Shown here: positions 49,753 to 61,812 of the stretch, piece after piece
Position numbering within the stretch: the stretch's first letter is position 1
How the letters are laid out: each line of letters starts with the position of its first letter
Source: Amyloporia xantha
Taxonomy: Eukaryota > Basidiomycota > Agaricomycetes > Polyporales > Adustoporiaceae
Assembly: GCA_036971615.1 (NCBI GenBank)
Contig: JAYKKR010000002.1
Location: forward strand, 62,001 to 126,000
Direction of reading: 5' to 3'
Length of the DNA stretch: 64,000 bases
Notes under the pieces: generated by a model
Told to the model about the DNA's origin: nothing
What the model saw: the letters and a program-made list of their open reading frames with translations, nothing else
Database searches by the model: none
Translations under genes and position numbers: made by a program

Positions 49753-52700
49753 CTGCAACAGCTGAAGCCTGTAGCGCGTGAGGACGAGAAGCGCACTGTG
49801 AAGGCTACTGGCAGTCGTCATCAGACTTTGTAGGACTCTTGGAGACGGTGAGACAGATGGAGCCTCCGAGACGTGAACCTCTCCGAGAAAATTTCGGAAT
49901 CCACCATACCCACGTAGCTGTGAACCGAGGGATGTCCAAGCATTAGCAGCAATGGGGGAGTCGAACGTCGTGGCATAAATGTCGTAGGACGGTCGAGAGC
50001 GTGAATTTTGGTGATAAACCAAACCAAGCTCGGGTGCCACTTCACGCAGACCGGACAAGCGTTCGAAGCTGCGTACCCTTCGAACGAGTCCCATCACAAT
50101 GATCGGTCATCCCCGGTAGAACTGTTGTTGCATGTCCAACATTCAAAGCTTGTCGTACATGTCGCGAGGCACGGGAAGAATGGCAATCAAATTAGCGACA
50201 GACATGAGAGAAGCGCAGAGCGACTACCGCGCGTGGCGATATGCGCGACGTGATTGGAATCCGATTAAGCTCATCCAGACCGTCAATACTTCATGGTGGA
50301 ATATCCGCAAAACGGAAGGCCCAGGTCGTGAGGTGAGCGCTATGCGACAGACGTAGGCTGACGATCGGCCAGATAGCGTGATCAGAGTGACGCATGAACG
50401 GACGGAGCTATAAGTACGAGTTTGGGTTCGATTAGAAATGAATAGACTGTATGCATGTACGACATGACATGGGGAAACCAAGCTGTATGAGGGAGGGAAA
50501 GCACATACCTGTGTTGCAATCTTCTAGCCTCTGAAGCGAAGGATTATCGTAAGTCTCGGACAATGGAACGCAACAACGAGGAGGATACACGAATCACGAC
50601 AAGAAGAAACACGGACTCTGTAAGGCTAGGACAACGAAATATCAGAATGGGTCCATCATGTCACGGTTATCCCAATGCTGCAGATACAACCAACCGACAG
50701 ACTGGTTGTAGTCTAGCAGTAGTTATGCTATGGCGCAGAGTCGCCGCAGACGGCCGGAGGCAAGAGTGGCAGAACGATACCCCAGTTACAGGAGCAAGAT
50801 AGAATAACTGCCGAGTCGGCAATATAGAGCGGTAGTCCACAGGAGCGCATACGAGTCAGCTTCAGAGCTAGCGCCGCGGCAGGAGAACTCGAGATGGCAG
50901 GTAGAACGGCCTCAGCGGGTTTGCAAGACGCGAGAACTGTAAATCGAGTCGGGTCCAAGTCCAAGGCGTACCATATGCAAGCGGGAGATGATGAAGCTGA
51001 CGAGTCAACGACTTATCATGAGTAACCAGCGGCCAGACTGGGTGGCACTGGTGTCGGCCAACGCCCACGACGACCGACACCCGTTGGCGGGGCACGTGAT
51101 CCCCGATCGCCCAACGATGACGTTCAAGTTCGCGTCGGGAGGCTTTCGTCAAGACGCGCCTGAGTCGAGACGGTCCTCTGCCTCTCCCAGGCCGTGCGCG
51201 GTGCCAGCGTCGACAAGTCACTAGTCAGCACCACTGCCCTTACACACAGCAATGGTATACACGCCGTAGTCACGGTGTTGTATCGGACATCGCTGGGCTC
51301 AATTAAAGATCAGTAACAAGACCTCAGGTGCTCTGCGTTTCAAGTTGCATCCATTGTATATGTCTTGATCTCGGTGAGGGTTTACTCCTGCCGTCATATC
51401 TCCACTCCTCAAATTTACAACAATTACGATCTTTACATAACTCGCACGAGAGCATGGGTTCCCCTACGCGATCCACTATTTCCATATGAATTGCTCAGTT
51501 CGCGTTGCTCATCGTGTTTGTCGTCCGCCAGGTCAGCGACTCCGGGGTCCCGGGATCGCGCACACTCATGTTTATGACTACCTGCACGCTACTCTGCTAC
51601 ATCCCTGGCATAGCGCGCTTTTGCCGCCGGAGCACTGCATCCGATCCAGACCCTGACATTCTATGCATCCTCCTGTATTGATCGCTGTTGCGCCTCCCAT
51701 GTTACTGTGGTCGATTCGCCTGTCTCGATGACGGGAAATGGTCCTCAAAGTAGCTGCCCTGATTGCTGCTAGATGACGAGCATTAGATCCTTCAGCCGTC
51801 CACTAGGCCGCTCCTTGTCGCAGACTATTTTGTAGTTTCCCTGCAATTGCTTGTTATCGTATCTCTTGCCGCCTCTGGTGACCGTCTGTTCTGCAAGAAC
51901 TGCCAGCTTCGTATTGGTCGCGGCCTGCTTGCGTATTTCTAACGTGCTGACATCGGACATTCCTTTAAGGATCTTTCGGATCAGGGCTTGCAGGGCTCTA
52001 GGCAGGACAGACACGAACTCCATGAAATGACTCGTAGGAGCGAGTCTGCGCATACTCGTCGAGTGAAAATTGTGATATACATACATTCTGAATCGGACAG
52101 TGTATCGTACTTGTACAGAACGGAAATTTGCCAACGGGGAAACGCAAACCAAAAGATTTTGGAAGACAAAAATCATGTCAGAAGTGACTGGACACCCGAA
52201 TAGATACTTGTAGAACGAGTCTCACTGGGAACGGAGCTTTATATTTTACACAAGAACTGCCCAATGATGAGAATAGATCAACGAGAAACAAAACATACGG
52301 AGCCAGTAAAAGTGCGCAAGACAACAAGTTCCATTCATAGAAAAGCGGGAAAGGTGGATGATGGCCGTCGCGATCTCGACACAGTTTCCGTACTGGAGGA
52401 GTATCACCGTTCGCTAGGTCGACGAGCATGGGCCGTGTCGTGAAGCTTTAGTGAGCATTGCCACGTCATTCCATCTGTAATTCGTGCGTGCTTTGGTTGG
52501 AAGTGACGCAGGGAGCTCGTGAACGGATCCGGATCGGACTGATCGGCTGTCGAAGACGTGAAGTGAAAAGAAAAACAGAGGGCGATGGCGGGACGCTTGA
52601 GAACGAAGCGATCGGAAATGATGTGCGGGGATTCCGAGTGGATCAACCAGAGGATCACCCCTCCAGGTTTGGGGTATGATCACGAAACGGATTGTAGAGC

Positions 52701-52758
52701 ATCGACCTCCTCGTGCGGTGTAGAAATCTGCGGGATAGAAGGTGTGATCGGAACCCAG

Positions 52759-54055
52759 TCAATTGTCAGCCTGGCAGGGATGGAATGCAAACTGTAAATC
52801 AGCCAGATCAATGCTATGAGGATTGAAAACGCACTGCAAAATGCCTCGCTCACACAGCCGAGGCATGTGGGACGTCACCTGCGGCCACAATTCCCGTGCA
52901 CGAGCTTTGTGTATAGGACTAAACCAAAAGTTCAAATCAAGTATAACCTCTTGAAGGTTTGAAAAAGTAAGGAGAGAAGACAGAATGTCATCCAGCCGGG
53001 CACAGCAGTCTGATCCAATTCTTGCCACAGTCGTATCCGCCGGTGAGTCATATTTTATCAAGAAGGAAATCCCCACTGTCTTGATGGTATCGGATGTGAC
53101 TTGAGAGAGACACTGAAATAGCGAGTCGTAGTTAGTACTTTGGCAGGTGTTGTGTTGATACAGGGTGAGCTTTTGAAGTCTTGAACTAGGAACAAGGCTG
53201 AGACAGACTGCATGAGGAAGTAAATCAGGGATCAACATCGTTCCGTCAATAGAAGAATAGGGACGCACAGCGTTCTGCGCTTTCAGCAATCCGATCGGTT
53301 ACGCGTCTCACACCACAGCTCAAACCCAACGTATTCAGTGATGTGCCCGCAGCATCCACCAATGCCTGTGCATGTACGGGAGGTTCAATATGATAATACT
53401 CCAAATGCAGTTGATGCAAGCGGGGAACGACACCAGCAGCGAGCAAGAGGTTGGCAATGCCAATCATTGAGGCCCCACTGCCTAACAGTCCCAACCCCGA
53501 TATCCCCTCTGGCCACTTCGCAAATGCCGGACGAGCAGCCCCATGCTCCGGGAAGGACAGATCCCTGCAGTCGAGCTGTTTGAGATTTGGGAAACAGCAG
53601 ATGAGCCGACGTAGCGGGGTGATCGATGGGAAGCTGACACCATCGAGCAAGAGGCGTGTGATTGTAGAGAAGGCCGAGAGATAGAGGAAGAGGAAGGTGC
53701 GCGGTGCCATGTCACAAGCACGCCATTCAGCATGCGATATCCACAGGTGATTCACCCGCGTCCATCGGCCTGCTAGCATCATGGCAAACATATTCAAATG
53801 AGGGATCGGCTTCTTGCCATCAATTGTGCCGCCATTTACAGACACAATCGATGGCCCCTTCCACAGATTTCGAATATCCTGTGCGGCCTGCACAACCTCG
53901 TCTCGGTTGTCGAAGGTCATCTTGCTGGGCAGGTTATGCCGGCTTCTGGGTCCCCACGACTTGCAGACCAGCATGCAGGTCACCAGCGTACTGTAGTCGT
54001 TCTCTAGGCAATCAATGATGGAGTCCCAAACCTCTGGAGGAAGGACCGGCATCAT
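52759..54055 (-). CDS. F7: F-box and LRR-like protein
   Basis: The coding sequence is 54,055-53,269 joined to 53,207-52,759 (411 aa), with the same 61-nt intron. It starts MMPVLPPEVWDS like F5. The 5'UTR intron (54,061-54,174) is 114 nt because of a 3-nt insertion (CGG). It has its own two-residue insertion (RTFLFLYLS) at the place where F1 and F6 have MI. Strand residues include RLLLDGV, QLDCRD and KLTLYQHN. Several backbone changes (TPLRRL, SSLLTF, NTCQST) make it the most divergent copy, but no stop or frameshift is seen. A long G run lies upstream near 54,289. The predicted role is an SCF substrate receptor. Confidence 0.85.
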
Positions 54056-55123
54056 GACGACTGCCGATTTGACCGGTGGCGCGAGACCCGAGCGGACAGA
54101 TGAGGACGAGCGAGGACCTACATGACCTCCATTGAAGTCGATCGAGCGATACCGGGTAAGCAGGTCGGACTCACGGTGGATAGCAGGCAGTCTTCGGAGT
54201 AAGTGCCCGTGGTCGTAATGTACTGCGCGGCGATCCTGAATCTGCGTGCGGAGATCGTTCGCTAGCAATGACAACGGCGGCGGGAGGTGGGGGGGGGGAG
54301 GAAACGCGGATGTGTCTCAAAGGGAGACCGCAAGGTAGACGGAGAGTGTAGCGTGAGAGCCGAGATGAGGGCGGAGGGCGAGATGTGGGCAGAGAATACG
54401 GTGTATATACGATAGGTCTATGTATTAGTAGTATGCACAGCATGTGCCGCCTCGAGGCAATGAGAACAGGAATTGTACTCCTCGATCGAGTCCATCAAGA
54501 TACAGCCTCAGCGCTCCGTGGTCGACGGTGGTGCCTAGGCTATGCATATGTCCGACTATGATCATAGCGTCGCGTCCTCTGACCAGTACCTCTTTGCCTG
54601 TGCAATTCCGTGAATAAGCATCATCCCGACGTCATATTCGGAAGCTGCGCTGTTCATGTGTAGTCGTCAACACACTCGTCTGGAAGCATCAAAGAACCGG
54701 GATCCTTGGGTGAATGTGGCATAGATGTGTGTATTCTTGCCCTACACGTCTGGCCCCGCGCCTCCGTGGTCGTCAGTTATGAGAGGCACGATATTAGATT
54801 CTGCATATGTCCGACCACTGACATAGCGTCGCGTCCTGCTCATGACAAAGAGCTTTCGCTGCAATGACCATAGCTGCCTGCTTCGCATACCGAAATTATG
54901 TGTACGGCCATTGCAGAACCCTGACAGCACTCCGCCTCATCTACTGACCAGTGGAGGTCTGCCTTTGAATGTTCGTCTTCCAACTCCAAGAGCCCTCATA
55001 TCAACGCAATGTTGACACGACGTTATGGTAGGACATCAATATCGGGAGTGCCGACTCTGGCGGCCATTGTGCATTGGCATCGCGTTCCTCGGCCTTGCAC
55101 CCCTCATTTTCTGTCACAGTGAC

Positions 55124-55139
55124 ATGGCTATATCGCCGT
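55124..55139. other. Spacer hairpin, M11 (ATGGC/GCCGT)
   Basis: T-with-G intermediate version, loop TATATC, as in M8. Confidence 0.45.
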
Positions 55140-55310
55140 ATAGACATTCTATTGATTATATTCGGAGGAGAACCGAACATACACGCACCAGTCTTCTCGT
55201 GTATTACAAACTAAGCCGTCCATATGCTTCGACCCAGTGAGCGTGTCCTGTGCGAGATTCAAGATATGTATGTTCGATCTTCAGCGCTACGCACGCATAC
55301 ATCCCATAAG

Positions 55311-55370
55311 CTGAGCAAAGATTCTAGTGGTGCATCAGCATAGTCATTCAAGTCAACAGGGCATACTCAC
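55311..55370 (-). other. Conserved intron-like element, M11 spacer
   Basis: 60 nt, GTGAGT to GCTCAG. The exon-like flanks have diverged more than the splice-site bases. Confidence 0.4.
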
Positions 55371-56580
55371 AACGGCGGAGGACCTTCGCATGCGTGAAGA
55401 TGAGTAAACGTATAGTGCACGCTACCTGCATGACAGACACGACACGATGCTTGCGCAAAGTTTGCAGTCTGCCACCCTCGTACAGTTGCCAGTCGAGACT
55501 CGTCCCGGTATAGGCAGTGGTAGGAGAGTCAAATTTGGCAGAAAAATGGCAGGACAGCCCGACGGCGTGCTCCGTTGACTGCGCCAGCACACCGTGCTCG
55601 GTCCCTCTACCGCGCTAGGAATTCACGCGCACTCCAAGCCGCATACATAGTCCGACCTCAATTACCTCCGCTCGTTTCAATGTGTCATCCTATGGAAGCT
55701 ACCAGTGCCCACTCCTTCATATACGTCCGTTGTCGCATATCTGGCATGCAAAGCCTGTTGTACATGTCGTACGAATGATTTGCTGCTGATATAAAGGGAG
55801 CGCCTTCCGCGAGCCGTGATATGTGCGACGGAATTGAGGTCCATTTCTCCCGATGCAGACCGTGAACACAGCCGAACGAGGGCTGGAGACTGCAAAACAC
55901 AATCCAGTCCTATGCAACAGCCATACGCCGATGATCGGTTACAACGAGGTGACCGAAGTATCGCGTGAACGGGTAGGTCTAGGAGCACAAGTATGAATTT
56001 GTCTGGAATGCTGCATGCTCGAGAGGACATGCGGGCATGAGACTAAGCGGGGGGACGGAACGTACGTCACGATGTCCTAGTCTGCGGGAATTTAGACTAC
56101 AGCGAGGAATGAGGATTATGAGGTAGACAGTACAAAGTCACGACGAGAAGATGAAAAGACTAGCAATGAGCTAACAGCTAGATAAAGGCATGAAACCGCG
56201 TAGGCCAGAGCGGGAGAATGAACGAGCTGTAGGAGGAAGAAGAGGAGCGAAGCGTATGCGGACATAAAAGAATAGAGACGTAGAATAGGCACGCCAGCTT
56301 ATAGAGGTGGTATTGATGCAGAAGCAGCCGATGTCGAGGTACGTGATGGGTCATGGCAGCGTCAAGAGATCCAGCACCGAGGTCGACGTCCAGGCTACGT
56401 GCAGACGAACAGAAAACGATCAAGCCCGCGAGTCAGAGGACAGGAAAGGAGGCTCGAGGTAGATATAGGTAGACATGAGCAGCACAAAGCGAGAGGACAC
56501 AGCGGTGGACTACCAGCCTCATGCTGCACACCGTCCACGACGACCGACGCCCGTTGGCGGGACACGTGATCCCCGATCGC

Positions 56581-56589
56581 CCAACGATG
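56581..56589. repeat. Target-site duplication, left copy
   Basis: CCAACGATG directly precedes the element. Uninterrupted monomers have one copy of this target (GCCCAACGATGACG in M1, GCCCAATGATGACG in M9). Confidence 0.75.
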
Positions 56590-56603
56590 GGGGCAACCCC
56601 GCC

Positions 56604-56614
56604 ATCCCAGGGGA
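56604..56614 (+). repeat. Inverted-repeat core, left end of transposon
   Basis: ATCCCAGGGGA, 14 bp inside the left boundary, pairs with the right-end core at one mismatch. Confidence 0.45.
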
Positions 56615-56919
56615 TGTTCGGAGCGTTTCGGTCGAGCGAAACGACCGACGCAAGACCGTTGGGATCGATTGAAAACGCGCACGTGAAGCGATATTGGGGG
56701 TCACGTGGCGAACGCGACTCGCGAAGGGACGCCCCAGATCTCGGGTAGGACTCCTTCGCCCTGTAACGCGTTCCTTCGCGCGTCCCTTCCACCGGCGGTT
56801 CGATCTCACAGATAGATGTAAGATATTAGATTTAGATATGTAGATACTCGAGATGTAATTATACGATGAAGTTATACGATGATCGAAGTAAAGTAACAGC
56901 CACCCAATCGGCCGGCTCT

Positions 56920-59900
56920 CTAAGACAGACAGTCAATACGAAGGAACTTTTTACCATTATGCTCGACCACCAACTCAGGAACAGCTGGGCTCATTGTCAA
57001 GAAATCATAAAGCCGGAATAGAAAGCGCCCGCCCTCATCTTGAACAATGCGCTTCGAAAGTAACTTCGCGAACACTTCATATTCCATGCTGGCATCCGCA
57101 GTGTTCGCGTCCTCAATCACGTAGGCCTCATACACTTCTCGAAGAGTTGAAAGGAACACAATCGGATGAAAGTGCGTCCCGTTACTGAAAATCCCTTGCG
57201 GCTGCGGCCAGTCGGGAAGTGCATCGCTCTCATCCTTCGGCTTGACACCATCGGAGCAATATTGCTTCTTATGGTTTTCGGATGAACCAATCCCGCCTGG
57301 ATACTTGATCGTATGGCACCGGTTGCAAGCCTGTGCCTTGCGCTATTGAGTAATCAAGTAATCAGCATACTGCCAGCACCAATTCGTCATTCCACAGCAG
57401 TATCAACTTACCTGCTTGACACCTGGCTTGGAGCCTGAGGCTTCTTTCACGAGGGAGACGACTGAGCAGTGCTTGCGCCAGAAGGTCTCTGTCCCGTTTT
57501 GAGCTGCATGGTCCAACATAGGTAAGTACTTTCCGTGGCTTAATATGATTATTTTGAGTGACTTACATGCATAGTTGTTAGTGCTGATCTTCTTGATTAT
57601 CATAGCCTCGACTTCGCCGAGCTTCTCCATGAGTGCGCGCGGATTCTTCTGAATTGTGGGTAAGTTCTTCGCTTTATTCAATACCTCAAGTCGCTGATTG
57701 TACGTGGCAGTCGCAGCCACCCACTTGCGCGATGTCATCGAGAACGACGTCCATTGTCCTTCAAGTCGCATATCCATGAAAAGGTAAAATTCGGCGTCCG
57801 TTTTGATCTCAAGAGCTCGGGTGTCGATTCCAGTGAAAATACGGAAGATCCGCTGTGAGCGCGACAGCCCGCTTAGTGAGACGTCGATCTCAGTGTCATT
57901 GCTCGGAGGAGGCAGTGGCGTAGATAGCGCAACGAGACGCTGAGCGTCCGTCATGAGAGGAATGGATGTCGAGTGTGACGCCTTCGGAGTCTCTTCGGCC
58001 AAGCTAGACATTCGGCGTCCAGCTTTGAAGAACGCATGGAGTGAACTACTTGAAGTACTGATCGTGCTGCGGATAGAATCGGTCACGCCCACAAGACGTG
58101 AACTCGAAGCGACCTCGAACGGCAGGACCTTATCCACAGACGATTCGGCGCTGCTCGACTGCAGGCCGAATTATGAGTGGATGATGTTATAGTAGACGGA
58201 GCAGCACAGCGCACTTACCGGTATTGTTTTCAGATCTGAGGCGCGAAGTTTCTTCGGTACAGGTTGCTCCGAGTCCGATTCTTCCACCTTATCGCTTTGA
58301 TTTCCAGACGCTACTGACTTCCGTTTGGAGCGTGCGACACCGGATGAGGACTTTGACCCAGCGCTGACATCTTGCTGTGAGTCAGCAGTCAAATCCTGGC
58401 GGCGTCGTAGGCGCATTCAATAATTAGACCACAACGAGTCTTAATGAATACTTACGATAGTATTCTCCGCCGTGCATTGTGAATACTGTGCCCGGGTTGG
58501 TAGCGCAACGACATTCCGGACGGCTTCCGCTTGTGTGACACTGGGCACGACCTCTGCATTATCTCCAAGTCTCTGCCATGCACCTCGACTCAGGTCTAGC
58601 TTGGGGCTGCCAGGGTTTCGCTGCGTCGCGATTGGCTCACCGCGCACCGTATCCGGAACCACGGCTGGGATGGAGAGTAAGGCGGGGTCTATGTTGAGAT
58701 CGCGCATCACGGTAGCAGGATCGTATGTCGGATCGTCTTCCACCGGATTCATTTCGATCGCAGACTTCAGCAGGTCCGTATCTTCCACAGTTTCTGGATC
58801 ATCCTTCATGACAATTAGGCCTCCAAAGGTAGCGGCGTAGTCAGAAACGACGAGACCGAAGGTTTCTGAGCTTGCGACGGTAGGAAGAATTAGACGCAGG
58901 TGGAGGTCTGGAGATGGCCCGCTCTTCTCCTTTGCAGTGAGTGAGTTCCAGAATGTGTTGATATAATTGACGAGCCTGATGTGATGCGATCCATGCGTGG
59001 ATCCCAGGAATGTAGACTTAGCCGCGATGCCTGTGGTATCGACGCGCGCCAGGCCCATCCGAATATTCCGTCGAAGTACGAAATCATGACCGAGCGCCGT
59101 GAATACCTCCAGGCCACTAGCGAAAGAACGCATTATGGAATTCCACCCCTTGTGTGAGCCTTCAATACGGCTGCCATCAGCAGCAACATCTTCGCGCGGC
59201 CGTTCCAAACAGCCTTTTTTGACGTGACCAAGCTGATCAGCATGTACCTGAGATGGCGAAGATAAGACATTCATACTATCTGCCCGCAACAAATCGTGAG
59301 AGCGCCCACCTTTGTCGCTGCCGCAGACCACACGTCTCCCTTCTGTGCCCACTTTTCGAACATGGTTTGCAATCTCGTCTCTTGCTCATCCCGGCTCCAG
59401 TACTCCGCCGTCACGCCTTTGCTCGCTCGCGTCTTCAAGATTGAATCGACAACGTCCTTAGCTACTGCTGATCGATATGGGTTCTTTGTGCCGTTGAGCA
59501 CCGCGGCGAGATAGCTTCATTGAATCCGTAAGTTTGATTTCATTATAGATACATATCAGACATATCACACTCACCGCATCAACAGGTGATACACATCAAG
59601 CACGACGCTTGTGGCCGGCATCGACTTTTGAATGGACGCACGGACATGGCAGCAGTTGTCGGCAACCACCATTTCCGGCAACGCAGCACCGAGCTCTTGA
59701 TAACGGCACTTTAATCCTTCTAGCATCTCTTCGATCTCCGTGTTCGCCTGAGTCTGACAGAGACGCTGCGATGAACTGTGAGAATGTACGCGCTACAATG
59801 ACACTACTAGTAGTACGTACCCAGCCGACTATCTCGTTGTTCTCGTTGATAATGCTGACAATTCCCCCCTTTAAAACTTTCGTGCGAGGCTGTCCTCGTT

Positions 59901-61174
59901 CTGCAACAGTCGCCTTTCCGGCAGATTTGAAAGTAGCATCTAAGGACAAGCAAATGCCTGTATATCGGGCCGCAGGTCAATCGGAGATGACGGGCTCAGT
60001 GGACATTGCTGAGTGGAGCTGTCTGACTAACCTGTGAGGGTGCGTGCATATTCCGTTGACTCCTCCTGCCGGGTTTTCCTAACGAAGTCGAGATAGATAT
60101 CTGTGATTAGATCATCCGTGATTGGCTTGTCGCTATACTCAGAATCACGCGGATTGGAGAAAGACTTCAGCTTGTTCGGCTTAAATGGACATGGCCGGCG
60201 TTCTTGGTATCGCTGTAAGTACTCCAACGTACGTTTGTGGTACTCGAGTAAGTGAAGTTCTGAGTGTGAGTAATGATGAGCACAGTTAGAAGCTGTCCAC
60301 AACATCTAGTACTCACGTTTGATGTGCTCCGAGAGTCCGCCAGAGGTCGTAGACGGACGCAACTCGACAACGAGGTCGAATAGGTCGCGTGTGACCCCAC
60401 AGCGCTGAAAGAACACTGGTATCCCGTCTTGAGAATAAGGTTCGCATCAATATTCTTTTCTATTAAGGGAACCGAGCGACTGACTTGGAATCTGCCAATG
60501 CTCCCACCTCTGCCAAAATGTGGGAGTCGTTGTCGCAAAGCAGTACTGGCCTTCCTTCCCAGATCGCGCCTGACACTGACGGCAGCGAAGCTGATAACCC
60601 AGTGCGCACTCCTCGTATCGGACACCGTGCAATTCTCGATGTCCTGTAGTGGTCCAGCTGTCCCATACGACATCCTTTGTATCCGTTGTATTGCACTGTG
60701 GGCATCTCCGCAGATTCTCATAGAAGAATGGATGTATCACATTCAGGGGCTTAAGGTAAGCCGTCGTTGGTTCTATAGCGGGTGTTGCATCACGCTTCTG
60801 GATATTGAAGTGAGTCGGCGGCAGAAAACGTGGACCATAGATGGGAATCGACGTCTTCAATGCGGGTGGTACGGTGTCCTTTTTCGCGTTGCCATGGACC
60901 TTTGTCTTGTCGTACACCCAGTTGATATATTCGACTACATGCGCTTCCCACTCAAGTTGTGGTTGTAGGCGGGACTGCGCTTGCCGGTACTTCTCCCAAT
61001 TTGCAATGCGAGACTTGACCTGCAATCAGACGGTAAGCCCCTGTACTTCACTAGTGCAAAATATTTTATTTTACTCACATTCTTTATCCATTGATCTTCG
61101 AACTTTGAACGTTCGACCGCGGGCAGACTATTTTTGATAATAGTTCGGATGACCACTGGCTCAAAGGCCGACAT
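56920..61174 (-). CDS. Transposase-like protein of the inserted element (12 exons, 1188 aa)
   Basis: The exons on the minus strand are 61174-61079, 61019-60485, 60415-60317, 60259-60032, 59957-59821, 59765-59575, 59514-59310, 59247-58456, 58395-58219, 58158-57567, 57503-57412 and 57342-56920. All eleven introns (55-74 nt) start with GT and end with AG, and all phases match with no internal stop. A Cys4 motif (C138, C141, C178, C181) follows HPFFYENLRRC and resembles the region I know as DUF6729 in Agaricomycete proteins. Candidate catalytic acids are D326 (SLDATFK), D401 (VVADNCC) and E526 (SRIEGSHKGW). Basic residues near the middle (SKRKS, PKKLR) could be a nuclear signal. The C-terminal part has CNRC...H...C (C1054, C1057, H1072, C1077), a CCHC knuckle pattern. 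By analogy it would bind the element ends and catalyse cut-and-paste in the nucleus. The intact frame suggests a recent insertion. The family name is less certain than the gene structure. Confidence 0.75.
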
Positions 61175-61812
61175 TGCAGCTAGCCCCGCGTTGCTGAGGT
61201 TGCAGCAGCGGCGAGAGGATGGGCAAACGGCAAGCAGACGTGCGCCCGCCGTCCAAGTCCGATCATACCTATATGTGGTGCGGAAGCAAATCGGCTTCGT
61301 GTAGGCTCGCCTACTGGTGAAACTGATGGTTTTGTGCATTCTCATGACACCTAGAATTACCTTCACATCCTCTTCACAGCGGTTAGCATGTAGACAGAGA
61401 GCCGATAGGATACAATATCCCACAACAATATACCTTGCATCAATTGTCATTCAGCCGTAGTCCCGTCTGAGTCTGAGTAAGAATCATGCAGCTCCGAGTT
61501 GTGCATATTCCAAATTATAATGCATTGTGTAATTACAGCAATCCGTATTGACAATTCTATAGAGCATACTCCAACCACTCTCTCGCTTAGCTGGGACCCA
61601 TGCAAAAGTTTGATACAAGCCGGGTTGTCCATTGTCATGATCGGGGCTGGCAAGAGGCCCCTTCGTCGTCATTGGCAGTTTTGATGATGAACGGCGGTGA
61701 ACGGAATCACGTAAAAACCTTGCATAAGTGTGAGTATGACGGTCATGTATAACTCCTTCCGAGCATAGCATGTCTTGTTCGTGACTCGGAGGGTCTCACT
61801 CAGTTCATGCAA
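61175..61812. other. Transposon interior without recognised gene
   Basis: 638 bp upstream of the transposase start should hold its promoter. I see no clear TATA box and no conserved protein. Short minus-strand frames (61,447-61,653; 61,484-61,771) have no recognisable motif. Confidence 0.4.

Larger units (their letters stand above)
47404..51092. repeat. M10: array monomer lacking the F-box gene
   Basis: 3689 bp with the gene-less junction near 49,480. Its right end matches M0. The minus-strand frame at 49,720-50,097 (125 aa) is the longest version of the frame feeding the intron-like element, but only part of it stays open in M3, M5 and M7. Confidence 0.85.
51093..56562. repeat. M11: array monomer with F-box gene, G-type spacer, internal deletion
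   Basis: 5470 bp, about 450 bp shorter than M1 and M8. Just after CACACAGCAA at about 51,252 the sequence jumps to the equivalent of 36,133 in M8, so about 460 bp of left spacer are deleted. It carries gene F7. No other gene is supported in the spacers. Confidence 0.85.

Noticed and set aside
58472..58840. 122-aa plus-strand frame within the transposon
   Set aside because: It is antisense to the 264-codon exon 8 of the transposase.
60429..60968. 179-aa plus-strand frame within the transposon
   Set aside because: It is antisense to transposase exons 2 and 3, which have clear motifs and matching splice phases.
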